The notes below the pieces were generated by a model. That model ran no database searches. It was not told where the DNA came from and saw only the letters and a program-made list of their open reading frames with translations. Positions 54,863 to 64,000 of a stretch of DNA of 64,000 nt are shown piece by piece. Source of the stretch: Hanleya hanleyi (lineage: Eukaryota; Mollusca; Polyplacophora; Lepidopleurida; Hanleyidae); contig JAVTVY010018937.1 of the NCBI GenBank assembly GCA_036873755.1, positions 1 through 64,000 of the forward strand, read 5' to 3'. The position numbers and the translations under genes are program-made. The number at the start of each line of letters is the position of its first letter. Position 1 is the stretch's first letter.

Positions 54863-57800
54863 CTGCAAGTAAACAGAAATAGATAATAAAGTACATGTAT
54901 TTTCAACATCCTTGTCAATAAAAAAGTTTGACATATAATGGTACATTTAAAGGTCAAATGCATGATGTGCATTACCTTTTCCTATTTTTCATTTCTATGG
55001 GTTAAATTAAGATAGAGATATCAACTGCATTATCGTTTTATTCCGAGTTATTTTGCCTCCTTCAAGCTCCTGATCACCGAGTATCTCAAGCCCAGTTGAA
55101 TTCAAATTGATCGGCTCACTTTAATACCTGCCCTTGTTGGACATTTATTAGTTTGTGACTTCATTTCAGACCACCTTACCCAATGCGATTGCAGGCATGA
55201 CAGTTTTACAGTTGTTATTTACACCAATGGTAAAAGCTCAAGATTGATTTTTCTGGTACATTCTCACACCTCCAGAGGCATGCACCTACTGTGCCTCTGG
55301 CTGAAATACTGCACAGAGTCTGTATTTCGAGCTTTATTCATGAGTAAATGTCATGCATCTTGTACCACCTGACCTACTTGTGACCCTGGACTCAAATACC
55401 CTGGACTCAAATACGATGCACTTTTCGGATAACACAGAGGCACCCAGAGAGCTTGCATGTTTGTGCCAGAATAAAGAATTCAACTTTTAGCCTCATGCCA
55501 AATACACCAACTGTGATTGGACACATACGAATGACCGTTAATAGTGAATACTCATCCGCAGTCCTTTTCTGTGATGGCATCTACCGGAGAGCTAGCAAAG
55601 GGTATCGCAGTCACCTCAGTGACAATTTTCTAGTTTGGCACACCTGGATGAAGCTTGAGATATGTGTTAGTGTGATAGCATGCCTCAAATCACAATGCCT
55701 GTGATTGATTTGTAACATGCAGTCCTTGGGCAGCAGGTCGCATGTGGAGCCAGAAAGAAAGAAAATAGCCCAAAGCATGGTGTTGCCCAGAGACCCAGCC
55801 ACCTGGCCATTGGACAGGCAATTTCAAATTTGGAGAGGCAAGAATTAGAAAATTTAACATGGGAGAGATAGGGAAAACAGGGGAGTAGCCTGTCTAAACG
55901 TAGCAAAATGTGATATTTGGACAGGCAGATTTTATATCCTGGCTAAAACCTTGGTCCGAAGGGCGTAAAATCCCTCGGCTGTTGGGGTTTCGGGGCATGT
56001 GTTGTTTCAATTGGGGAAGTTCACACGTAGTCCATTTATTGATATCATGTATATGTTATTGGACAGCTTGGCCAAGATTCAATACCAACATGACCAATGT
56101 GCAATAACATCCATGGTGGGTCGACAAACTTACTAGAGATATCGTGTTAACAAGCATGATGGACAGGCAGAAAGACAGGTGAGGTGGACTACTCTTCAGC
56201 CAAATTTGACCAAGGGTAATGACAGTTTCCTGTCTTGGTTGCGAGTAGAATCATCATCATGAACAGAGTCCACATATCTCCATATATACTGAATTTAACC
56301 CGTTAGATGGAGTTTATGCAGTGATGACCTTCCACCCTCCCCTCTGCCAGCGGGTAGACTGTCCCCACTGGTCCAGCTGTTGGACTTTCCCTTTTGCATG
56401 GTCGTTAAGTGCAGATGACCAATGGGCAAACTCCCACTTATCTACATCCTCTGGGTGCTTTCTCCGGGGATCTTCTCACCCACCATCTTTGTGCTCCGAT
56501 CTCCGAAGTGTCCAGACTTATTCTTAGTATTCGCAAATTTATTTCATTTACCACCATCCCACCGCCACCACCTTCAGCAGCTAGGGGGTAAACTCCCATT
56601 TACGTGGCTCCGCAATTTTGGGGGGAAAACATACTTTCCCCCCAAAATCAATTAGTGACGAGTGACTTTATTGACCGCTCCGAGACAACATAGCCATGTT
56701 TTCTCTCGTCAGCCCTGCGACTATTCTTAAGGGTAGAGTAGGCGACTGTTCAGGGGTACCACCCCCTGCAGCCAGGAGGCATCCTGACCTGCCTTGACCC
56801 CTGAATGTTTACGACTATTATATGATTAGAGTAAGAAAGGAGTTACGGGGAGCTGCCCCCTTATCCCAAATGTTGTTTATGATTGTTGATTCGGATGCTG
56901 TAATAAAATTGTTATATGCAAGTTACATACATTGTGTTGGTCATCATTGCATAAATACTACTTATACTCAGTTATCTCCACTTACGTCTATTTGTTGACC
57001 ACGGAGGACGATGAACGGACCGAGAGAATCCATAATCTGATCCCCGACCTCTAACTCTGACCTGAAATAAATAAATCCACAGAGATTTAAGCATGCATGG
57101 TACTTCTGTGATGTATAAGGTACTGTTGGTGCCTTGATATAAATCTACAAAACCGTGAGTCTAAATGTACAATATCTTGACACCTGCAGATTGACATAAT
57201 TCTATGTTGTGGTGTCTGAAGGCTTGCTTGTCTTCAGATTATACATGTACATGTAGCTCAAAACAGTGTTCATGCAAAGTCCCCCCCCACCCCCTCCCCC
57301 GCCACCCATCAAAATTCTATAGTCAGTCAAATATGAGATGAAATCTAGAATCAAAGGAATTCTAGAAATGAAGATAAATAGAAGAACTGATATGAATTCT
57401 GAACCAGAGATACATTCTAGAACCAGAGAGGATATCTCAAATTCTAGAACCAGAGAGGATTTCTTAAACTCTAAAATTCATTTTCCCTATCTGATAGACA
57501 TGCAAGGAATTTTCTCTCCGACCCATATAGATTTGAAATGGTGTGGGTCTTTAACCCATGGACTAATTTCAATTTTCATTCATTTTCAACGATGTAAGAT
57601 ATCCCGTTTATGTCCCATGTCATGTGGAGAAATATTTACTATTGGTCTTCCACAGCCCCATTCTACGTTATTTGGTCATGTTTTATTCCAAAATCAGCAA
57701 CATTTCTTACAAAAATAAGTAATCGTATGAGATACTGTGTTGTCTCTGCTTTCTGTTGTTCGGAAATCACGAAAAAGGTGAAGACATTGTCACATTTTAG

Positions 57801-60800
57801 TGACGATTTCCACCGTTTCCTTCCTGGTTTCCTCTCTGCCATTCCCATAGTGTCATATATCATTGTATAGCTAATTCTCCGTATATTTGTGATTTGGCAG
57901 GGACATTATGAGATGGCAGGTATAGAACGAGCATCAACTGTTATAATCACATATACTTCCACAAAGGAGAATGAAGGCTGGTCATAAATATTCATAAGGT
58001 GAAGTAAGACAGCATCATTGATTGGCCAAGACTGAGCGACCTTTTCAGAGGCCCGGCGTAATTGTAGGAACAGGCTTTGTTTGCGCGTGGTCACCCTGGT
58101 CACTTGTCTGCAAAAGGCAGCCAAGGAAGAATGGCGAATAAACATTTTAAGGTGGAGATCAACAGGTCCTGGGAAAATGTTTATAATAAACTCAGATGCG
58201 CAGATTTGACGAGTTAGACATCATTGTTAGATACTCTGATTGTTATTGTTTATACTCGTAATACGTGAAATACATTTGGGTTTTTACACAGTTTCTGTCA
58301 ATTATTCCTGTTAATCTCTCGACTTTCTTTTATCCTTATTACAAAACATACCAACCGTCCATATAGTCAGATTTGTTGCAATTTTGACTATATGGACCGC
58401 TTACATGGGGATTTACACCAGTCGTCAAAACCTGCTTATACCAGGGAAAGAGTTAACGATCAACTTTGATGCATGGCGAAATCACATATATTAGAATAAT
58501 AAAGATAGTTGTTGGTATGTTTACCTGATAGTGATATTGGACACGACCACAACTAATGGAGTTACCTCCCTTAGACAGTTGGAGATGAGATAGTCCATAA
58601 AGAATGTGTTGTTTGTTGTAAGAGTAACATTGTCTATTTTCACCAACATCTTCTCTCCTGTTAATAAAAGAAACAGCTGAATAAATTAATCACTCCTTCA
58701 AAGACATTCAGATCTCAAATGGAACGATTGGATTATCTTTTGGGGGGGGGGGGGGAGGAGGAGGGTGGACAGGGGAGGAGGGAATTTGGCTTAATGTCAC
58801 ACTCAAGTTTGTTTCACTCATATGGTGACAGTCAGTTTGGTTGGTGGAAGAAGCCGGAGTACCCGGATAGAACCACCACCCTTCGGCAAGTAACTGACAA
58901 ACTTTCACACATGGACCAGCTGGGCTCGAACCCGTGTCGGTACAGCGGTGTGAGGCTAGCGGTCACCAGCGAAGCGCCTTAGAACACTCGCCAACCGAGG
59001 GCCCGTGGAGGAGGGACAGACTTTCAGGCTTGTCTGACTGGAAAGTGTTTCCTTTGAATTTAACTGTGAATTTAACATGCTTTCACGGATGAAAATGTGG
59101 CAAATGTGTACAACTTTATCCAATAATCCAGCAATCATACACAATAAATTGCAGTATGAGAATACAAAATTGACAACATATAAACATTTTATTCGATAAT
59201 TATAAAACAAAGAATCTCCATCATTGTATCTTCGATGAATGGAAAAAAACGTATGTGTTTTTGTTCAAATTTTTCATACTAAAAGTACTTTGACACACCC
59301 CACCCCCATTACCTGCCGCCGTCGGGATGTTATTGCTAGGGAGACGACGATGTTAACATGTCACGCATGTTTGCTCCATGAGCCATCTTTAGCAAGCCGA
59401 GTCTAACGCATAAGGGACAATTGGAATTCCAGGCTTCAAAATTAATTACTAGTTAAGTAACTATTAATGGTTGTCCCATGGAAAACCACTCGGGATATTC
59501 TGGCTTTAAAAACTGAATCATTCGCTTCAAACTTTTCACAAGAAATTTAGCTTTTAATCAGTTTCTCATCATTACAATATATGTCCACAACTATTATTCC
59601 ACTGTACAGTCAGTAAGAGTCACACACTATACAGTCAGTAAGAGTCACACACTGTACAGTCAGTGAAACTTGCACACTGTACTGTCAGTAAGACTCGCAC
59701 ACTGGAGTTAGTGAGTCACACCATGTAGTCAATAAGAGTCACACACTGTACAGTCAGTAAGAACCACACACCATAGTCAGTAAGACTTGCGCACTATACA
59801 GTCAGTAAGATTCATACATGTAAAGTCACAAACTGTATAGTTTATGAGTCACACTGTGTACAGTCAGTAAGAGTCACAGTGTAGTCAGTAAGAGTCACAC
59901 ACTGTACAGTCAGTAAGAATCACACTTTAGTCACTAAGACATGCACACTGCACAGTCAGTAAGACTCACACACTGTAGTAAGAGTCACACAGTGTACAGT
60001 CAGTAAGCGTCACACAGTGTACTAGTCAGTAAGCGTCACACAGTGTACTACAGTCAGTAAGGCCGGTGCAAATTAATTCTATGTTTCTCGTCAGGACAGC
60101 TTTTCGAATCAATGAGGGAGGGCGAAAAACACAACACAGTCAGAGATAAAAACACGGACAAAATGGACTTTTCCCTCAAATTTTTCAACACTCGGGAATA
60201 GTTTTCTGACATACATAATAACAAACTATAACAACATATTTAAACAATGTAATAAATGTTCAATCAAATTAAACTACTTAAAACATAGACCCCAGTGGTC
60301 CAAGTCCATCAATGTTTTTTTTCAAATGATGCAGGTGGGCAGGTGTTTGTTTTATTATTATTTTTTTCTTTTGGCCCACATATTATATTCAAAACTTCAA
60401 GCACCATGAATAGAAAGGTGATGACTGAGAATGTGCTGCTGCCCAGTCTACTTTCATACATATATGTCAATTTACAAAGACAAATATTTCCCCTAATTTC
60501 TGCAAAATTAAAATTGCCAAAAGCTTTGTTGTTGACTGACATGACTGAACCATGTGAAATTCACATAATTAGATGGCATGTGTGACTACATATATGGTAG
60601 AATTTCGATGCAAGTCACACCTTTCTTGAGGAATTTGAAGATTTTAGGCAAGCAGTATTTCAACTATATGTACTACAAAAGTTGTCTCCCCTCGTCAATT
60701 GCTGATTCCAGTAATATTGAACCAGCCAGCAGAATCCCGTTGGAATTATCAATTAACTGGATTATCTGCATAGAAAATATCAGCTTTGTTTGTCTTGTGA

Positions 60801-62056
60801 ATACAAGCCGAAGGAAAAAAGCCAACAATATAATTTACCATCGGTACTGACTTGAAAAAACAAGACTTAGTCCCTTTCCGTTCATAACAGGTCCGAATTT
60901 TCCATGCACCCGGCTACCGCGCACGTGCAACAGGAAGTAAAATTTGCCGCGGGAAATTGACAAAGTTGACAGGACTCACATCAGTGACCAAAGATCAGCT
61001 TGAAATAAATTTTCAATGGATTATTTCTTGGATTGTCCGTTCCTTCAGATAGATCTAGACTTCTAACAGGTATTTAAGAAAACAGATCACATTTTATCGT
61101 TTTGCAAGATAAATTCTACTTGTCGCATGGACAGGTAGAGTTGTTTTTAACTTGTCGCCGGGATAATTCAGCAGATAGACGGGCGTTATTTCGACCGCTG
61201 TAACTAAACACATCAAATCTGGTAAACCAGAATTAAATTAGACTTAGTGACTTTGTGTTTTTATCTGCCAGATTTGGCAAAATTCTACGCGGTATACATT
61301 TGTATTGGCTTCACATTCACGTAAAACCTAGGCGCGCGGCGACGCGAAACATAGAATCAATATTCCCCGGCCTAAGCGTCACACAGTGTACTACAGTCAG
61401 TAAGAGCCACACAGTGTACTACAGTCAGTAAGAGTCACACAGTGTACTAGTCAGTAAGCGTCACACAGTGTACTAGTCAGTAAGCGTCACACAGTGTACT
61501 ACAGTCAGTAAGCGTCACACAGTGTACTACAGTCAGTAAGCGTCACACAGTGTACTACAGTCAGTAAGAGCCACACAGTGTACTACAGTCAGTAAGAGCC
61601 ACACAGTGTACTACAGTCAGTAAGCGTCACACAGTGTACAGTCAGTAAGCGTCACACAGTGTACTACAGTCAGTAAGAGCCACAGAGTGTACTACAGTCA
61701 GTAAGAATCACACAGTGTACAGTCAGTAAGCGTCACACAGTGTACTACAGTCAGTAAGAGCCACACAGTGTACTACAGTCAGTAAGAGCCACACAGTGTA
61801 CTACAGTCAGTAAGAGCCACACAGTGTACTACAGTCAGTAAGAGCCACACAGTGTACTACAGTCAGTAAGAGCCACACAGTGTACAGTCAGAAAGAGTTT
61901 GAGTTCGACTTCAAGAAGTGAACATTTCCAATGAGAGCATTCATTTACCTTTAGGTATTTGGATGTTAAAGGTGGGACTTTTTATCATATCATGGCTCAG
62001 TATGTCTGAGAGAATCTTGGGTAAAATCTCTTCTGTAAGTCGACATGACACGGCAC
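54059..62056 (-). CDS. LRRC14/PRAME-family leucine-rich repeat protein, 3' four exons (5' partial)
   Basis: Four minus-strand exons (62056-61949, 58657-58525, 57061-56986, 54862-54059) join in frame to 372 residues ending in TGA. The last exon has leucine-rich repeats (IRALDLQDCSI, LTRLDISKNYI, LSFLNLHGCDL, LVLLNLSQNYI, LKGIDISCNF) and the segment EGDLDALARSHHAKSLRELY, which matches the PRAME/LRRC14 pattern of a repeat followed by ARSPHAAHLxxLDLS. The region before it (MLVKIDNVTLTTNNTFFMDY) corresponds to the LRRC14 segment upstream of the repeats. Human LRRC14 has roughly 490 residues, so about 120 N-terminal residues are missing here and probably lie past 64000. LRRC14-type proteins are cytosolic; mammalian LRRC14 has been linked to NF-kappaB regulation and cullin-2 ligases, which is not demonstrated for this protein. 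PRAME-like or LRRC14B-like paralogy cannot be settled here. Confidence 0.8.
56130..56220 (+). mobile_element. Degraded pearl-like terminus
   Basis: GAGATATCGTGTTAACAAG, GATGGACAGGCAGAAAGACA and CTTCAGCCAAATTTGACCAA follow the same order as 5675-5770 (GAGATATCGTGTTCACAAG, GATGGACGGACAGACAGACG, CTTCGGGCAAAATTTGCCCG). The palindrome is decayed. It lies in the LRR gene intron between 54863 and 56985. Confidence 0.55.
56615..56648. repeat. Perfect 14-bp stem hairpin
   Basis: ATTTTGGGGGGAAA, 6-nt loop ACATAC, TTTCCCCCCAAAAT. It sits in an intron of the LRR gene; role unknown, possibly a transposon end. Confidence 0.85.
56986..57061 (-). CDS. LRRC14-like gene, exon of 76 bp
   Basis: Encodes the end of an Arg codon and 25 residues including GDQIMDSLGPFIVLRGQQID. 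Acceptor TTATTTCAG|G and donor GAC|GTAAGT on the minus strand. The frame joins both neighbours (ITIR and TLEGICL). Confidence 0.82.
58525..58657 (-). CDS. LRRC14-like gene, exon of 133 bp
   Basis: Encodes 43 residues plus split codons: EKMLVKIDNVTLTTNNTF, then MDYLISNCLREVTPL and VVVVSNITI. Acceptor TTATTAACAG|G and donor CAG|GTAAAC. Matches the LRRC14 region in which a short strand-rich block precedes the first repeats. Confidence 0.85.
58770..59003 (-). mobile_element. tRNA-derived SINE with tRNA-like head
   Basis: On the minus strand the 5' part (59003-58925) reads GGTTGGCGAGTGTTCTAAGG, then GCTAGCCTCACACCGCTGTA and GGGTTCGAGCCC: A-box-like and B-box-like elements resembling a class II (Leu-like) tRNA. 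It continues with GTCAGTTACTTGCC, CGGGTACTCCGGCTTCTTCC and a CATATGAGTGAAAC tail. The acceptor stem does not close, so it is a SINE rather than a functional tRNA. It lies in the 61948-58658 intron. Confidence 0.7.
59590..60060. repeat. Minisatellite, ACAGTCAGTAAGAGTCACAC unit, left part
   Basis: Irregular units of about 25-28 bp built on AGTCACACACTGTACAGTCA GTAAG-like sequence; spacing and composition vary at the left and become regular towards 60000. It continues after the 60061-61372 insertion. Confidence 0.9.
60061..61372. mobile_element. PIF/Harbinger-like element inserted in the minisatellite
   Basis: Ends are inverted repeats: GGCCGGTGCAAATTAATTCT and, on the complement, GGCCGGGGAATATTGATTCT, both followed by ATGTTTC. 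TAA flanks both sides (60058-60060 and 61373-61375). Removing the element and one TAA restores CAGTCAGTAA|GCGTCACACAGTG, the exact minisatellite phase. A 3-bp TAA duplication and GG/CC-rich ends fit PIF/Harbinger. The 1312-bp body has no recognisable transposase or MADF/Myb protein; frames at 60295-60850 are unrecognised. Confidence 0.8.
61376..61893. repeat. Minisatellite, right part
   Basis: About 18 regular units of 25-28 bp (GCGTCACACAGTGTACTACA plus GTCAGTAA, with GAGCCACACAG variants). Ends about 55 bp before the 61949 exon border of the LRR gene. Units here are more homogeneous than in the left part. Confidence 0.93.
61949..62056 (-). CDS. LRRC14-like gene, most 5' exon seen (108 bp)
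   Basis: Encodes 35 residues plus split codons: AVSCRLTEEILPKILSDIL and SHDMIKSPTFNIQIPK. Acceptor ACCTGCTAG|G and donor AAAG|GTAAAT. It begins in phase 1, so at least one upstream coding exon must exist; none fits between 62057 and 64000. Confidence 0.78.
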
Positions 62057-62109
62057 CTAGCAGGTAACAATAAAAGCATAAAACATAGGAATTAAACTTG
62101 TAAGAAAAA

Positions 62110-62300
62110 CCATAAAATCTGGGGTGATCAAATTTATTAGAACAAGAAGTTGACAAAATGGTCCAAAATCATGCAGTGAATCCATTATTTCTTTGTTATT
62201 TTAATGATTTTAGCAGACTGATCAAATTTATTAGAACAGCCGATTGAATTTTGTCTCAAAAATTGGGAGTGATACAATTTTGATAGGGGGATTGAATTAT
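62110..62300. repeat. AT-rich repeat D, uninterrupted copy
   Basis: GATCAAATTTATTAGAACA occurs at both 62126 and 62220; TCCAAAATCATGCAGTGAAT and GATTGAATTTTGTC link it to 40140-40560. It is the empty-site counterpart of the MITE insertion there. Confidence 0.6.
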
Positions 62301-63336
62301 GGTCATCACAAAGGAAGGAATAGTATATTGTCAAGAAATGCCATGTACAATATTATACTCTGTTCAGATAAACTGAAGCATCATCAATCTGGTAAAGTTA
62401 TCAAAATTCAGGCTACAAAAATGTACATGTATTATCTAGCTTTAGCAGTCGTTAGGTTAAAGAGAACTACGTTTATGTTTGTTATCTATTAACAATTAGA
62501 CTTTTGTACACATTCATTGGAAAATCATTGTTATGACAGTATATGTAACAAAATATAAGCTATGTTATGATTATGTAACGATATATAAGCTATGTTATGA
62601 TTATGTAACGATATATAAGCGGGTGAGTGAGTGAATAAGATTTATTCTAACCTTCTGTGTTGTGCGTGTCGTGTGCAAATACATGTTGTAAATAGGGTAA
62701 ACTTTCACATAGCAACAGGTTTTGCAAGAATACAAAATACTGCCTCGTGAAACAGCTCATCACGGCTGAGGGAGAGTGCGTTTACCTCCCCCCGCAATAA
62801 CACAGTAACATTATTTCCGTGATACACTGAATGAGCGCAAAGGCACTCGATATCTGAACCATTCCATTTCCAGCCCTAAACTGCCCGCTTGTCTGTATGA
62901 GAAAAGATATATAATATAACTTCGTTCTTCTTAGCCCTTCGCCCACAAATGCAGACAAACGCGAGCCTGCTCATGTTGGAAATGTCACTGTCCCGGTACT
63001 GTATCCATGGCAAGCACGTGACATGTAGGTCAACTTCTATACACGCTGGGGAATACCACCTCCAGCTCATTAGTTCTCATATTTCTGTGGTTAATCTTGA
63101 GCAAGAAATATGTATAAAAAATCAATAAAATATTTTATTTCTCTGCACTGAAAGAATCACTGAGTTGTTTTGCACAATATATTGTTATGGCAAGCCAGGC
63201 AACACTGCTTGTATTTGCGGCGGGGGTAAAATGTACCAGCCGCGCTCAGAGAGGATCAGTTTTGCGCATTTGTTGATTATTTCTACATTCGAATATATCT
63301 CTTGGTTAGAATTGGATTCAAAACCTTCGTATCGGC
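62301..63336. other. Unassigned region upstream of the last LRR exon seen
   Basis: AT-rich with a direct repeat of TATAAGCTATGTTATGATTA near 62555-62610 and a GTGAGTGAGTGAAT stub near 62624. No frame matches the missing N-terminal part of the LRR protein. The minus frame at 62876-63070 has no recognisable motif. Confidence 0.45.
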
Positions 63337-63466
63337 ATTTGTTGTGTAATAATTTACCGCTGGGACGTCTTTCATCCCTCGTCAAAACCCCTCGATTGCT
63401 GCGCAATCTCGGGGTTTTGACTCGGGATGAAAGACGTCCCAGCGGTAAATTATTACACAACAAATA
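63337..63466. repeat. 130-bp fold-back palindrome
   Basis: ATTTGTTGTGTAATAATTTA, CCGCTGGGACGTCTTTCATC and CCTCGTCAAAACCCCTCGAT on the left pair with their complements on the right around a centre near 63400. The only differences are two CGAG/CTCG swaps. This is a MITE consisting almost wholly of inverted repeat. Overlapping frames on both strands read the same residues, as expected for a palindrome. Confidence 0.9.
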
Positions 63467-64000
63467 CCTCTCTGTCGGTTGTGAACCCTTAAACGTCACC
63501 TTCAACATTATTTTACTCATATTGCGATGAACCAACTAAGCACCACCCAGGCAAGTTGCGTTCCTGCTACTTCAAAGAAGAAATCTTTGAAGCAGCATGG
63601 AACCAGACACCCCCCATCCACCCTATAAAACAGAGGACAGCACACAAGACACAGACAGGACGCTCACATGGTGCAAAAAAGACAAATGATATTACAGTGC
63701 TAGACATCACATTATCAAGTTCCTGGTGCTTCTCAGCGAAATGCATTGAAGCAACAGAAACCCATGCCCACCGGACACCCACCAACCACCCGCATCACCT
63801 GTATTAAACTCAGCCAATTCTATCATATATATAAGCTAAGTTGCCTGAAGATTTTGGAGTGTTACGGCGAACTAATCAAAAGTTATTAAGCAAAAACAAC
63901 CTTTTTACCTCCATTTTAGAGGTACATGTAGTTCTCTCTGACCTGATAGTCAAGAATGAAGACAAAATATAATCTTTACTTTTGGATCATTCCTCATGTA
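63467..64000. other. Window end, no supportable gene
   Basis: Contains a SINE-core-like CTTAAACGTCACCTTCAACA at about 63488. The frames at 63556-63807 (plus) and 63567-63785 (minus) overlap each other and are unrecognised. The missing 5' exons of the LRR gene are expected to lie beyond this edge. Confidence 0.45.

Noticed and set aside
58925..59003. Functional tRNA-Leu gene on the minus strand
   Set aside because: A- and B-box-like elements are good, but the acceptor stem fails to close and the sequence continues into SINE body; annotated as a SINE instead.
61376..61893. CRISPR-like array
   Set aside because: Tandem minisatellite without unique spacers; the unit continues on the far side of a transposon.
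63165..63535. Two overlapping 116-121-codon frames on opposite strands with near-identical residues
   Set aside because: The shared peptide is a direct result of the 130-bp palindrome.
63917..63951. Possible upstream exon of the LRR gene on the minus strand (acceptor TATCAG, donor GTAAAA)
   Set aside because: The frame required to join the next exon contains a stop codon.

Overview
The window is animal nuclear DNA, most likely from a mollusc (bivalve or gastropod). This is inferred from spliced genes with long introns, AT-rich composition, the frequent octamer TACATGTA, tandem arrays joined to GACGGACA-type microsatellites (like the pearl/HINE elements described in bivalves), and dispersed tRNA-derived SINE-like repeats of a type I associate with molluscs. 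The species cannot be fixed from sequence alone. No RNA gene, CRISPR array or bacterial feature was found.

Two protein-coding genes are well supported. (1) A complete plus-strand TXNDC5/ERp46-type protein disulfide isomerase spans 22794-42294. Nine exons join in frame to 390 codons, giving a signal peptide, three thioredoxin domains each with CGHC, and a C-terminal HDEL ER-retention signal. (2) A minus-strand LRRC14/PRAME-family leucine-rich repeat gene spans 62056-54059. Four consecutive 3' exons join in frame (372 residues ending in a stop); the 5' exons were not found and probably lie beyond position 64000. The genes point towards each other, with about 11.8 kb of repeat-rich DNA between their stop codons. 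I see no functional link between them.

Layout. 1-22793: no gene; a mosaic of repeats dominated by two inverted arms (about 765-3301 and 14889-17311) that enclose pearl-like arrays and elements packed with short irregular motifs. 22794-42294: TXNDC5, whose introns 1, 2, 4 and 6 carry arrays and DNA transposons. 42295-54058: intergenic; minisatellites, a pearl-like array with inverted ends, a perfect 142-bp duplication, SINE-like copies and two unrecognised ORFs. 54059-62056: the LRR gene, whose largest intron holds a minisatellite split by a 1.3-kb Harbinger-like insertion. 62057-64000: repeats and a long fold-back hairpin.

The most interesting signal is a set of DNA transposons with CAGG-type terminal inverted repeats. 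Three have perfect 5-bp target duplications (TGATC, TATCA, TAATT) and a fourth has a 4/5 match. Each carries its own repeated internal motif, and two appear to retain a zinc-finger-like transposase exon. Two further elements with inverted ends (8235-10109, 10976-12385) are filled with irregularly spaced GGACGGACA-type motifs. All family assignments come from reading the sequence and remembered family features; no search was run.
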